In this document: positions 15,106 through 21,486 of the stretch, in pieces | Numbering within the stretch: the first letter of the stretch is position 1 | Layout: the number at the start of each line of letters is the position of its first letter | IMG/VR virus record: IMGVR_UViG_3300035698_010116 | Location: 1-56,270 of that record | Source: a virus | DNA length: 56,270 nt | Direction: 5' to 3' (one strand) | Position numbers and translations under genes: made by a program | The notes under the pieces: model-generated | Told to the model about the DNA's origin: nothing | The model's database searches: none | The model's input: the letters and a program-made list of their open reading frames with translations, nothing else

Positions 15106-16044
15106 TCAGCCAAAGATGGAGGTAACATCGTCCAGTAATTTGGACGCGGCTTTTTTGTTGGTCGCGCGCTTTTTCGAGGCGTCCGCTTCGCGGGCGGCTT
15201 CGGAGCGCTTGTCGCCGGTGACCTTGCCCCGGAGTTCTTCCGGGCTGAACTTGGTCAGGCGTTTCACGATGTCGTCGGACAGCTTGGCCAGACGGGGGTC
15301 CCCGGTCACGTTCAGGGCGCGGACGGTGTCGGCCATGCTGATCAGGTTCGCGGTGATTGAGTTGTCGAAGTTACGGGTTTTCTTCGAGCCGTCGATCTCG
15401 TCGCCGTATTCCTCCATATTCGTGACCATATGGGTCAGTTTTTCGGAGACCCTGTTGAACAGGTCTTCGTTGAGTTTTTGATGGGCGACGGCTTCGCGGG
15501 CCTCGACTTCGGCAATGATCTGGGCTTGGACCTTGTCGGTCAGGTTCAGGATGGTGTTGCCGGTGTCGGGGATGGGTTGGGTGACGAAGGCCCACGTAAA
15601 TTTAGCGCGGACATCTTCGGCACTTAGGACTTTATCTTCGTCAAACATGGGCCCTAACTGGTGGCGGGCTTCGGTGTAGGCGTCATCGAGATGCTTGATC
15701 AGTTCATCAATCAGGTCGATGCGGCGGGCTTCAAGATCGTCCATGACGGATTTAACCCGGCTGTATTCGGCGCAGGTCACGATACGGAAGCCGCTATCCG
15801 CCCAGGGCCCGCTCATGGCGCGGACGGTGTTCGAGGCGAAACCATCCAGGGTTACGATGGCCTTGAAGGGTGTGAACTTGGGGTTGATGATCGAGGACAA
15901 CGACTGAAACATGGCTTCGTCGGCTTCGTAGCGGTCGGCCATGTCGGCCTTGACCTTCTTATTCTGGCGGACGAGGCCCCAGCGGGTTTTCTCGAACTTG
16001 ATCAGCAACGCGGTTTCGGAAAGGGAGAACCGGCGTATATTCAT
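15106..16044 (-). CDS. conserved protein between MoxR ATPase and VWA genes
   Basis: A 312-residue protein of unknown fold, constantly charged and predominantly helical, with a Lys/Arg/Ala-rich C-terminus (KKRATNKKAASKLL). The start was placed at the ATG (NIRRFSLS) preceded by AAAGGTTTATTGCC; the longer frame would use the hairpin as coding sequence. Its position between the AAA ATPase and VWA genes suggests it is an adaptor or substrate-binding partner of that pair (inference). I recognise no catalytic motif. Confidence 0.8.
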   Translation of the reverse strand: MNIRRFSLSETALLIKFEKTRWGLVRQNKKVKADMADRYEADEAMFQSLSSIINPKFTPFKAIVTLDGFASNTVRAMSGPWADSGFRIVTCAEYSRVKSVMDDLEARRIDLIDELIKHLDDAYTEARHQLGPMFDEDKVLSAEDVRAKFTWAFVTQPIPDTGNTILNLTDKVQAQIIAEVEAREAVAHQKLNEDLFNRVSEKLTHMVTNMEEYGDEIDGSKKTRNFDNSITANLISMADTVRALNVTGDPRLAKLSDDIVKRLTKFSPEELRGKVTGDKRSEAAREADASKKRATNKKAASKLLDDVTSIFG

Positions 16045-16066
16045 GGCAATAAACCTTTTAACCAGG

Positions 16067-16102
16067 GCCCGGTCAAAAACCACATAGTGTTATTGACCGG
16101 GC
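16067..16102 (-). promoter_or_regulatory. perfect 10-bp stem-loop in the AAA/VWA operon
   Basis: GCCCGGTCAA pairs perfectly with TTGACCGGGC across a 16-nt loop, filling most of the gap between the AAA ATPase stop and the leader of the next gene. There is no T-run. A role in RNase III-type processing or in setting unequal protein amounts is plausible. Confidence 0.65.
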
Positions 16103-16107
16103 AGATT

Positions 16108-17220
16108 TCAGATGGCCGTCGGATGGCTGGCCCGCCATTCGGTGACGGCACGGCAGTCGAACAGGCCCTCGTCGTGGGCCTTGATGTCGAGCATGACCGT
16201 GGTTTGCATCTCGTCGGGAAGACGGGAGATGTATTTCATGACGCTGGGCATGTCGCCCACGGTTTTGACGTTGCGGGTAATCAGTCCCATGGCGGCGTAC
16301 ATGATGGATACGGCGTGCTGGGCACCGTGAACCGGAAAGGGTGCATTTTCCGGGTCGTTGCGGATGGCGTCCCAGGTCGGCATTTGGCCAGCGGCGAGCA
16401 GGGTCAGGAAACCCTCCAGTTCGTTGGCGGGACCGGTCCCGATGAAACCAGCAACAAGGCTTTCACGGAATTCGCGGTCATCGGTTACGAGTTCGAGAAC
16501 GTCGGAGGCGTTGACCAGAGAGCGGGGCGTGGCGAAGGCAATGCTATCCTTGTTCAACCACGTGTTGATCATCTCGGGGTTGCCTTGGATCCAAGCGGCA
16601 AGCCGGGGGTCACCGTCGATGCTGCGGAGATGGTCGGCCCATACTTTTTCACAAGGCTCAATACGGCAATGGCCCATCCGGTTGTTGATCTGGGACGGCA
16701 GGCGCTTGGCGCTGGCTCCTTGGCCTTGTTCATTACCTGCGGCGATAATCAGCCAGTCCTCAGGCAGATGGTAGTTGTCGCCCAGCCTGCGGTTGAGGAT
16801 GAGCGGCGAGGCGCTGACTAAGGTTGAGGGGCTGGCCTCCGGCAGTTCATCAAGGATGAGAATGCCGCATTTGCCGTGGCGTTTGGCGTCGGGCAGCATG
16901 GATGCGCGGAGGAAGCGGGTAATCATGTCGTCGGTGTCGAGGTAAATGCCGCCTTTCAGGTCGAGCGGGTCGCAGGAGGATAGGCGCAGGTCGATGTAAC
17001 CGAACGTTTTTTCCCAGTCGGTGACGACACTGCGCGGGCTGACAAAATTGAAGTGCAGGCTCAGATCGTCGGCCAGTTCCTTGCCGGTCTGTTCGCTGAC
17101 GTCGGACTTGCCGGTGCCGGGTGCGGACCAGATCATGAGGGCGGGTTTTTTGGGGTTGTTGAAATGGAACTTGATGCGGCGGGGTAGGGCGTCGATGGTG
17201 ATCGTCGGGACTTGGGTCAT
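16108..17220 (-). CDS. MoxR/CobS-like AAA ATPase
   Basis: A 370-residue AAA ATPase. The Walker A is APGTGKS (33-39), the Walker B is GILILDELPEA, and the later IAAGNEQGQ corresponds to sensor 1. This pattern belongs to the MoxR/CobS (AAA_5-like) group, which works with VWA partners to remodel or load metal into target proteins. I chose the ATG nine nt after AAAGG; an earlier TTG frame start has no spacing. The ribosome binding site lies inside a small palindrome (CAACC-n4-GGTTG, 17227-17240), which could hide it. Confidence 0.9.
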   Translation of the reverse strand: MTQVPTITIDALPRRIKFHFNNPKKPALMIWSAPGTGKSDVSEQTGKELADDLSLHFNFVSPRSVVTDWEKTFGYIDLRLSSCDPLDLKGGIYLDTDDMITRFLRASMLPDAKRHGKCGILILDELPEASPSTLVSASPLILNRRLGDNYHLPEDWLIIAAGNEQGQGASAKRLPSQINNRMGHCRIEPCEKVWADHLRSIDGDPRLAAWIQGNPEMINTWLNKDSIAFATPRSLVNASDVLELVTDDREFRESLVAGFIGTGPANELEGFLTLLAAGQMPTWDAIRNDPENAPFPVHGAQHAVSIMYAAMGLITRNVKTVGDMPSVMKYISRLPDEMQTTVMLDIKAHDEGLFDCRAVTEWRASHPTAI

Positions 17221-17262
17221 GACGGGCAACCTTTTGGTTGGAGAAAAGTATACCGTGTTTTG

Positions 17263-17314
17263 ATTGATTTAATCCTGCTCCGGTTTCTCAAAGCCGAAGC
17301 AGTGTTAAATCAAT
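17263..17314 (-). promoter_or_regulatory. long (about 22 bp) imperfect stem-loop upstream of the AAA ATPase
   Basis: An outer perfect arm pair ATTGATTTAA / TTAAATCAAT (17263-17272 with 17305-17314) encloses an inner, nearly perfect stem (CTGCT.CGG.TT with AA.CCG.AGCAG) closed by a 4-nt loop. It fills the gap immediately after the preceding gene's stop. Length and quality exceed an ordinary terminator stem, and no T-run follows on the transcribed side. It is a candidate RNase III site. Confidence 0.7.
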
Positions 17315-17509
17315 CTAAAGCAGGGGGTTAATGCGTTCGCGGCCCGTCTCGTCGGCAGCGGCGATGACGGTCATTTCGATGCTTTCCGGCCATTCACCTT
17401 GCGGGTGCAGGGGGACCAAACCCAGGTTTTCGCAGATGTTCTCCCAAAGGGCCGGGTGCAGCGGGTTGTTGCAATCCTCGCGGCAGATCATGAGGGTCCG
17501 GGTTTTCAT
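17315..17509 (-). CDS. hypothetical small protein
   Basis: A 64-residue unknown protein with two Cys (ICREDCNN) near the N-terminus and a predicted alpha/beta layout. The ATG follows GAAAGGCAATCCC, the same leader style as other genes of the operon. It is flanked by the broken Cys-rich gene and the longest hairpin. No family is recognised. Confidence 0.65.
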   Translation of the reverse strand: MKTRTLMICREDCNNPLHPALWENICENLGLVPLHPQGEWPESIEMTVIAAADETGRERINPLL

Positions 17510-17556
17510 GGGATTGCCTTTCGGTTTGGAGATTGACGGGGAAATAGTTAGATGGG

Positions 17557-17823
17557 CTAGTGCTGTTTCAAGTGAACGTCAACGCGGCCTTTACCAAAGC
17601 AGCCTTTCAGGCATTTGGCACAATGGCCGGTGGCGTGGTGATGGGTCTTCGGGCAGGCATAGCGATTGCTCATTGCTTCGGGTGTGTCGTCGCCGAAGAA
17701 CATGGTGGACCATTTGCCGGAGATGTCAGCTATTTCTTCGGGGGTGTTGCTCGGGTCAAGGCTGGCCAGAACACGGGCATTGGGCACGGTCATCACGAAT
17801 TTTTCAATGGCGTATCGCGCCAA
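17557..17823 (-). CDS. C-terminal fragment of a frameshifted conserved Cys-containing phage protein
   Basis: This 88-codon frame carries NARVLASLDPSNTPEE..., STMFFGDD and a cysteine-rich end (CPKT...GHCAKCLKGCFGKG) finishing in RVDVHLKQH. These are the expected second half of the protein encoded just upstream in another frame. The start shown has no ribosome binding site. A single-base change in or near AAGGGG (17823-17835) separates the two frames. If joined, the protein would have about 205 residues, normal for this phage family (gp88-like by resemblance). Confidence 0.65.
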   Translation of the reverse strand: MARYAIEKFVMTVPNARVLASLDPSNTPEEIADISGKWSTMFFGDDTPEAMSNRYACPKTHHHATGHCAKCLKGCFGKGRVDVHLKQH

Positions 17824-18176
17824 CCCCTTGTCGGTATCCAGAACAAGGTGTCGGGGTTCGTTTTGAGGATGTCGCGGACTTTCATGACATCGGCCAGCGT
17901 TGCGAATGCTTCGCCACGGGTCATAAAACGAACCCGTTTTGTCTGCTTATGTTTGCGGGCAAGGTCACTTTTCACCGTTGCGCCGTCAAGGGTAGCCCAA
18001 TAGGCGTCGTTGCGGATATCCTTGGGCCGGATACCGTGGCCAAAGGCTTTTTCCAACTTGATATTGAAACATTCTTCGTCGCAGAAAATGGTCTTGTGAA
18101 CACAAGAAATTTCACGGCTACGGTTATAAGCAAACATGCCAATGTCTTTGCAGAAGCGGATGGGTGAGGTGGTCAT
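17793..18176 (-). CDS. N-terminal fragment of the same frameshifted Cys-containing phage protein
   Basis: It starts at ATG after CCGGAGGG and is the first gene of the leftward middle operon. It contains FCKDIGMFAY, a C...CDEECFN cysteine group, VRFMTRGEAF and the conserved FWIPTRGWR. After this it leaves the family pattern and stops (DTPLKNS), while the continuation ARYAIEKF... lies in the overlapping frame. The cysteines of both halves suggest a metal or Fe-S site. Function unknown; the break may be an assembly error or a real mutation. Confidence 0.65.
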   Translation of the reverse strand: MTTSPIRFCKDIGMFAYNRSREISCVHKTIFCDEECFNIKLEKAFGHGIRPKDIRNDAYWATLDGATVKSDLARKHKQTKRVRFMTRGEAFATLADVMKVRDILKTNPDTLFWIPTRGWRDTPLKNS

Positions 18177-18192
18177 AATTATTACCCTCCGG

Positions 18193-18238
18193 TTTAATTG
18201 GATATGCCGGGCATTGCTGACCGGCATCGCAAATTAAA
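18193..18238 (-). promoter_or_regulatory. nested stem-loop in the leader of the leftward middle operon
   Basis: ATGCCGG (18204-18210) pairs with CCGGCAT (18221-18227), and an outer pair TTTAATT / AATTAAA (18193-18199 with 18232-18238) closes around it. It ends just before the CCGGAGGG ribosome binding site of the first gene. It continues the pattern of a hairpin ahead of most genes in this operon. Confidence 0.6.
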
Positions 18239-18677
18239 TCGTTGGCGGGGGTTGTTTTTGATCCCGACACTTGCCGCTTGTCGGGTCCGGTCTGACCGAC
18301 GCACCGTCTAGGCATCATACCGGGATAAGGTGGCCACCGAGCTTGCCGGGGCAAGAGGGCCTGGACCAGAGTAACGTGGGTTACCCAGTGCGTTTAAGCA
18401 CCGTGGTCAATATGCGCCCGACAATATTGATTGTCAAGCAAATAATTTGTCATTTGTTGTCAATGTTCTCCGGTTGCGCGGGGGTGGTGCGTGGGTTGTG
18501 CGGGTTTCGTTCGGTGCCGGTCTCGCGCGCGTTCTTATATACTACGGTCTTTTGTGGCAGAGTATGGTCCCTACTACGTCGCGTTTGTTTCCCCATTGTT
18601 CCAGAAAATAGTGTCAAGGTTTATTTTTGGGGGCAATTGTAGTAGTCTTGGATATTGGCTGATCAATGGAGGTAGAG
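18239..18677. other. divergent intergenic region, structured, no credible gene
   Basis: About 440 nt between the leftward middle operon and the rightward late region. The left half has several hairpins (CCCGACA...TGTCGGG, CTTGCC..GGCAAG, GTAAC..GGTTAC). The centre holds three direct TTGTCA copies at 18431, 18447 and 18457, which could be -35-like elements or regulator sites. A TATATACT element follows at about 18536. A 123-codon frame across it looks random. The region probably carries the promoters of both operons. Confidence 0.5.
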
Positions 18678-19271
18678 ATGGTTAAGCGGATCAAGCGGCG
18701 CAGGCGGGCAACTCCTCAGGCGCTGACCGTGATCGAGGGCGGCAAGGGTCAGGCTGAAGCCGGGGGTGCGCAGGCCGTCAGTGCGGGCCCTGGTGCTGCT
18801 GTTGATGCGCCTTTGCCGGATGGCCAGAAGGGCAAGGGTAAGCTGACCAATAAGCAACGGGCCTTTGTTCGGGCCATGCTAAGGGGTGCCGGTTCACAAA
18901 GTGCGGCGTATCGCGAGGCCTATGACGCAGAGAATATGAGTGCCAAGGCTATAGGTGTCGAAGCTAGTAGGTTAATGCAGAACCCTAGCGTGTCCCTTAA
19001 ACTGACCCAAGGTTTTGCGGCGCAAGAGGAGCAGGCAGTGCATTCCGGGGCCTCTCTCCGAGTTACCCTTGAGCAATTCTTTCTTGGTGTCGTGAAGGAC
19101 GAGGATGAGAAGTCGTCTGATCGACTACGTGCCGCCGAGCTGGTTGGCAAGAGTGAGAAGGTAGGCTACTTCCTTGAGCGCACCTCGACGACCGAGGAGG
19201 AGCTGACCCCTGCCGAGGTAGAACAAGAGCTGAACAGAATACTGAAGAATGCTTTCAAATCAACAGGTTAA
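18678..19271 (+). CDS. terS: terminase small subunit
   Basis: A 197-residue protein that should recognise phage DNA for packaging. The ATG follows GGAGGTAG; an earlier in-frame ATG overlaps that site. Residues 1-60 are basic, then Ala/Gly-rich and low in complexity. The Terminase_2-like part is LTNKQRAFVRAML...SAAYREAY, with a helix-turn-helix (SAKAIGVEASRLMQNPSV). The C-terminus is acidic and helical, as expected for oligomerisation and contact with the large subunit. It lies unusually far (4.2 kb) upstream of the large subunit gene. Confidence 0.85.
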   Translation: MVKRIKRRRRATPQALTVIEGGKGQAEAGGAQAVSAGPGAAVDAPLPDGQKGKGKLTNKQRAFVRAMLRGAGSQSAAYREAYDAENMSAKAIGVEASRLMQNPSVSLKLTQGFAAQEEQAVHSGASLRVTLEQFFLGVVKDEDEKSSDRLRAAELVGKSEKVGYFLERTSTTEEELTPAEVEQELNRILKNAFKSTG

Positions 19272-19613
19272 CTACTTTCTTTTCATAATAAAGGTTATGC
19301 GTTTCCGCCTGATTAATTCAATGATATCAATGGCTTACGAGATGGGTCTTGCCCTGGCCAAGGCCAGCGCTGGGTTGTGTGCCTCGTGAAGAGAGTAATA
19401 GACGGTCCCCGAAATCGTCTGGCGTTGGCGCGCAGCAAGGGCGCGCAGCAAGGGCGGAGAACGGGGCCGGGTCCTACCCCCGCCCGCCACCCCTCCCGAC
19501 CCCCGGCCCCCCGGTACGGGCGCTACCACCCTTGAGCGATACTACATTGGGTTCTGAAGAGCCTCAGACCAAAAAATTATAAAAAAAAAATTCTGAGCGG
19601 GTTTTGTTCGTTA

Positions 19614-19642
19614 TTGACAGGCCCCGTTCTGACGGTCATACT
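19614..19642 (+). promoter_or_regulatory. sigma70-like promoter
   Basis: TTGACA (19614-19619), a 17-nt spacer and CATACT (19637-19642). The consensus -35 and correct spacing make this one of the best promoters in the window. It would start transcription about 110 nt ahead of the exported-protein gene, with a structured leader in between. Confidence 0.65.
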
Positions 19643-19684
19643 TCCCCTTGCACGTTTACAGAGGGCCAAGCAAACACCCTAGCA

Positions 19685-19701
19685 AGGAGGGGGTCATGTA
19701 A
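19685..19701 (+). promoter_or_regulatory. strong ribosome binding site followed by ATG-TAA (start-stop)
   Basis: AAGGAGGGGGTC is followed by ATG and immediately TAA. A near-perfect ribosome binding site driving a one-codon ORF, then a hairpin, then a second strong AAAGGAGG before the real gene suggests ribosome stalling or re-initiation as leader control. It could also be the remnant of a lost gene start. Confidence 0.4.
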
Positions 19702-19761
19702 CGGTCCGGTTAATCCCGGACAACCAACCCACCACCTCACTCACTAGAAAAGGAGGCCATT

Positions 19762-20058
19762 TTGAGATTTCTTCTCTCATTTTTCAGTATCCTGGCCGTT
19801 GTTGTAACCTTGTCATTGGCCGCGCCGCCTGTCATTGCCGCAAGCGGCGGCATCGCGAACGTTCTTGATGAGGGTTACACTTTCGATCTGCAAATCAACT
19901 CCGACGATATCGTCGCCACGTTCCGGTCTGTCGAGGCCGGCAGCCTAACCGGCGCCGAGGGCGCGAAGGCGAGCGCACCAGCGGTGACAATCCCGCTTTC
20001 GAAAGGAGGTTGGACCCCCACCGGGTCCGGCATCAGAACGAGCCGCTCAACAATATAA
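19762..20058 (+). CDS. small exported protein with signal peptide
   Basis: A 98-residue protein with TTG start, chosen for AAAGGAGG at 5-6 nt. Residues 1-27 form a clear Sec signal peptide: Arg after Met, a long hydrophobic core (LLSFFSILAVVVTLSLA) and a likely cleavage after VIAA. The mature part (~70 residues) is polar with a short beta-like stretch and no cysteines. It has its own promoter and a terminator, so it forms a separate transcription unit, like moron genes that alter the host envelope. The function is unknown. Confidence 0.65.
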   Translation: MRFLLSFFSILAVVVTLSLAAPPVIAASGGIANVLDEGYTFDLQINSDDIVATFRSVEAGSLTGAEGAKASAPAVTIPLSKGGWTPTGSGIRTSRSTI

Positions 20059-20086
20059 AGCAAGTCGGTTAGGCCGATAGTTCAGG

Positions 20087-20124
20087 ACCGCCGCAGGATT
20101 GAACCCCTGCGGCGGTTCTTTTTG
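20087..20124 (+). terminator. rho-independent terminator
   Basis: ACCGCCGCAGG (20087-20097) pairs perfectly with CCTGCGGCGGT (20106-20116) and is followed by TCTTTTTG. It ends the single-gene unit of the exported protein. Confidence 0.9.
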
Positions 20125-20341
20125 TGCGTTCTTTGTTCACTTTTTCCTTGACGGCCTCTTCCCCCGCCCCCATAATCCCCGCGTGGCGTAGTTAAAGAGC
20201 CAGCCCGGTTTCTAGGATCGCGAGTTGGACATTTAACGTCGGACTTCTGACTAGGGTCGCCCCCTATGTTGCCGTGCCGGAGATTGCAGGTGAAAATCCC
20301 GCCGCCACTATCTTAATTAGGCAACTGAGTAAAGGGGCCCC
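20125..20341 (+). other. intergenic segment with possible structured RNA
   Basis: No gene is seen. The 3' part (about 20270-20315) contains AGGTGAAAATCCCGCCGCCAC, which resembles the conserved core of cobalamin-type riboswitches, though the B12-box sequence is not evident. I looked for a tRNA because of the GGTGAAAATCC stretch, but no cloverleaf fits. An alternative is an unstructured leader for the small genes that follow. Confidence 0.3.
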
Positions 20342-20452
20342 ATGAGTGCTCACGATTTTAAATGGGCGGTCATCCTTACCGGGGTTGCGATAATCGCGGT
20401 ATCCTGCGGCGTTCCGCCGTATTGGCAAAGTTCTTACTGGCCGGGAGGTTGA
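20342..20452 (+). CDS. 36-residue membrane/lipoprotein-like peptide
   Basis: The frame codes for a short N-terminus, a hydrophobic segment (WAVILTGVAIIAV) and then S-C-G at residues 21-23, followed by a polar Tyr/Trp/Pro-rich tail. IAVSC is a possible lipobox-like site, so this could be a tiny lipoprotein or single-pass membrane peptide. AAAGGGG lies ahead of the ATG and the next gene begins one base after its stop. Confidence 0.5.
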   Translation: MSAHDFKWAVILTGVAIIAVSCGVPPYWQSSYWPGG

Positions 20453-20453
20453 C

Positions 20454-20705
20454 ATGAGTGCGAATTTGTATTGGAAACCGGCGGTGCAACGGGACACGGT
20501 TCTCGTCAGCATGGCTCCCAGTTCTTTTATCGGCATGATGGAAAGCGTCTTTGGGGGCTGCCCCCTACAACTTGGGCCGGATGAGATTGGTAGGCTCCGG
20601 GCGATGGAGGTCGCGGCGGGGGATTCAGGGCACGCTAAGACTTTTGCCGCGTTGATTAAGGCGCTCAAGCAGCACACTCGGATCCAGGTCTACGTCGTTT
20701 ACTAG
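20454..20705 (+). CDS. hypothetical protein
   Basis: An 83-residue unknown protein; the ATG follows GGGAGGTTGAC. It reads as a strand, a loop with Met/Phe, then two helices (PDEIGRLRAMEVAAG and AKTFAALIKALKQH) and a C-terminal strand (IQVYVVY). It is a compact alpha/beta domain without recognisable active residues, co-transcribed with the tiny membrane peptide. Confidence 0.7.
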   Translation: MSANLYWKPAVQRDTVLVSMAPSSFIGMMESVFGGCPLQLGPDEIGRLRAMEVAAGDSGHAKTFAALIKALKQHTRIQVYVVY

Positions 20706-20862
20706 CGGTTGCCCCGCCGGTGGGTCGCCCTCGGGCGGAGACCGGTCACGGATTAGACGGTGAGTGCCGTGCATAGAAAAACCCCGTCAGCCGGTGGGTG
20801 GCGTTTTCTTGAGAAGCCTTTCGCCGCCGCGACCGGCAACGCATTATCGAAGGAAGCGGGAT

Positions 20863-21060
20863 ATGCCTGACATCGCCATGTGCCCCGGTAAAGATTGCCC
20901 GGCCAGGATCGAGTGTTTCCGCTACATGGCGACACCGCGTATTGGGCGGCAGCGCTGGAGCAATTACGATGAGCGCCGCGAGGATGACGGTTGTTACGCG
21001 TTTTTGAAAATCTGGAACCGGCCTCCTCGGGGCGGAGAGATTGTGGTGGTGCCGATATGA
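20863..21060 (+). CDS. Cys-rich small phage protein
   Basis: A 65-residue protein with C...C...C (MCPGKDCPARIECFRY) and a fourth Cys further on (DDGCYAF), a pattern of small phage proteins that may hold zinc or an Fe-S cluster. The ATG was set at MPDIAM, after GAAGGAAGCGGG; the longer frame overlaps non-coding sequence. It is linked to the next gene by ATGA. Confidence 0.7.
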   Translation: MPDIAMCPGKDCPARIECFRYMATPRIGRQRWSNYDERREDDGCYAFLKIWNRPPRGGEIVVVPI

Positions 21061-21338
21061 ATGATCCAATTGACGAGATGGTGAAGGCCGCGTTGGATAA
21101 CTGCGGCGTTCCGTACCGCCGCGATGATCCCCTCGATTTCGAATGTGAAGGTTTTGCTATTGAGGTGACCCAGTTCTATACCCCACGCAAGATCAAACAG
21201 CTCGAAGGCCGTGATGACGTGATCTTTGTTCAAGGCAGATCGGCGGCGAAGGCTTTTGTCAAGTTATTGCAGAAGGAGAGACCGAATGAAGATGATCTGT
21301 TTTACAGAGGTCGGCAACAAGGCACCGGTTTATATTAA
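21057..21338 (+). CDS. hypothetical protein, possible nuclease-like fold
   Basis: A 93-residue protein starting in an ATGA overlap. The layout DDPLDFECEGFAIEVTQFYTPRKIKQL...DDVIFVQGRSAAKAFVKLL has a D...E-x-T strand pair and a following helix, vaguely reminiscent of small PD-(D/E)XK-like domains, but there is no Lys after the acidic pair, so this stays inference. The last ~17 codons overlap the next gene by 53 nt, more than usual here; a frameshift near 21284 would give a tidier end. Confidence 0.6.
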   Translation: MNDPIDEMVKAALDNCGVPYRRDDPLDFECEGFAIEVTQFYTPRKIKQLEGRDDVIFVQGRSAAKAFVKLLQKERPNEDDLFYRGRQQGTGLY

Positions 21339-21486
21339 CCGGGATATGGTTTTGTCGGTATCCGATGACCGCCAAGGCCGCGCCTACATTGTCTTATCCG
21401 GAGGCCCCGGTGTCCTTGTTACTTCTTCTTCTTTGCTCGTCATTGACCGGCTAACAAGGAGGGACCCAAGTGAGCCACAAGGATAA
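21286..21486 (+). CDS. hypothetical small beta-rich protein
   Basis: A 66-residue protein with ATG after AGAAGGAGAG, the strongest ribosome binding site in this stretch. It is beta-rich (ICFTEVGNKAPVYINRDMVLSVSDD...AYIVLSGG), with a pattern typical of small phage and bacterial proteins containing 'I N . . . V . . V . ' strands. Function unknown. Its last codons overlap the next gene, which starts with GTG. Confidence 0.65.
   Translation: MKMICFTEVGNKAPVYINRDMVLSVSDDRQGRAYIVLSGGPGVLVTSSSLLVIDRLTRRDPSEPQG

Larger units (their letters stand above)
19272..19761 (+). other. long leader / intergenic region before the secreted-protein gene
   Basis: I see no gene in these 490 nt. They hold a tandem direct repeat (GCGCGCAGCAAGG twice, about 19428-19454), a C/G-rich block, an A-tract (19571-19590), a good promoter, a start-stop mini-ORF and a GTCCGG...CCGGAC hairpin (about 19704-19721). 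Composition swings sharply from GC-rich to A-rich, unlike the flanking genes. Confidence 0.55.

Noticed and set aside
15661-16821. Plus-strand frame of 386 codons over the AAA ATPase region
   Set aside because: It lies opposite the AAA ATPase and its neighbour, whose motifs are unambiguous, and crosses the intergenic hairpin. No ribosome binding site.
18271-18642. 123-codon plus-strand frame in the divergent region
   Set aside because: Cys/Val/Arg-rich random-looking translation, covers several inverted repeats and repeats of TTGTCA, and no ribosome binding site.
19428-19454. Tandem 13-bp repeat as a CRISPR-like array
   Set aside because: Only two adjacent copies with no spacer. No CRISPR-like repeat-spacer array was seen anywhere in the window.
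20180-20312. Possible tRNA (GTGGCG...CGCCAC ends and GGTGAAAATCC)
   Set aside because: The ends are about 125 nt apart, no D-arm or anticodon arm forms, and the T-loop is not TTCRANY.
20706-20862. Hairpins between small genes as terminators
   Set aside because: CCGGT...ACCGG and neighbouring stems are imperfect and lack a T-run on the plus strand. I see no gene in this stretch either.
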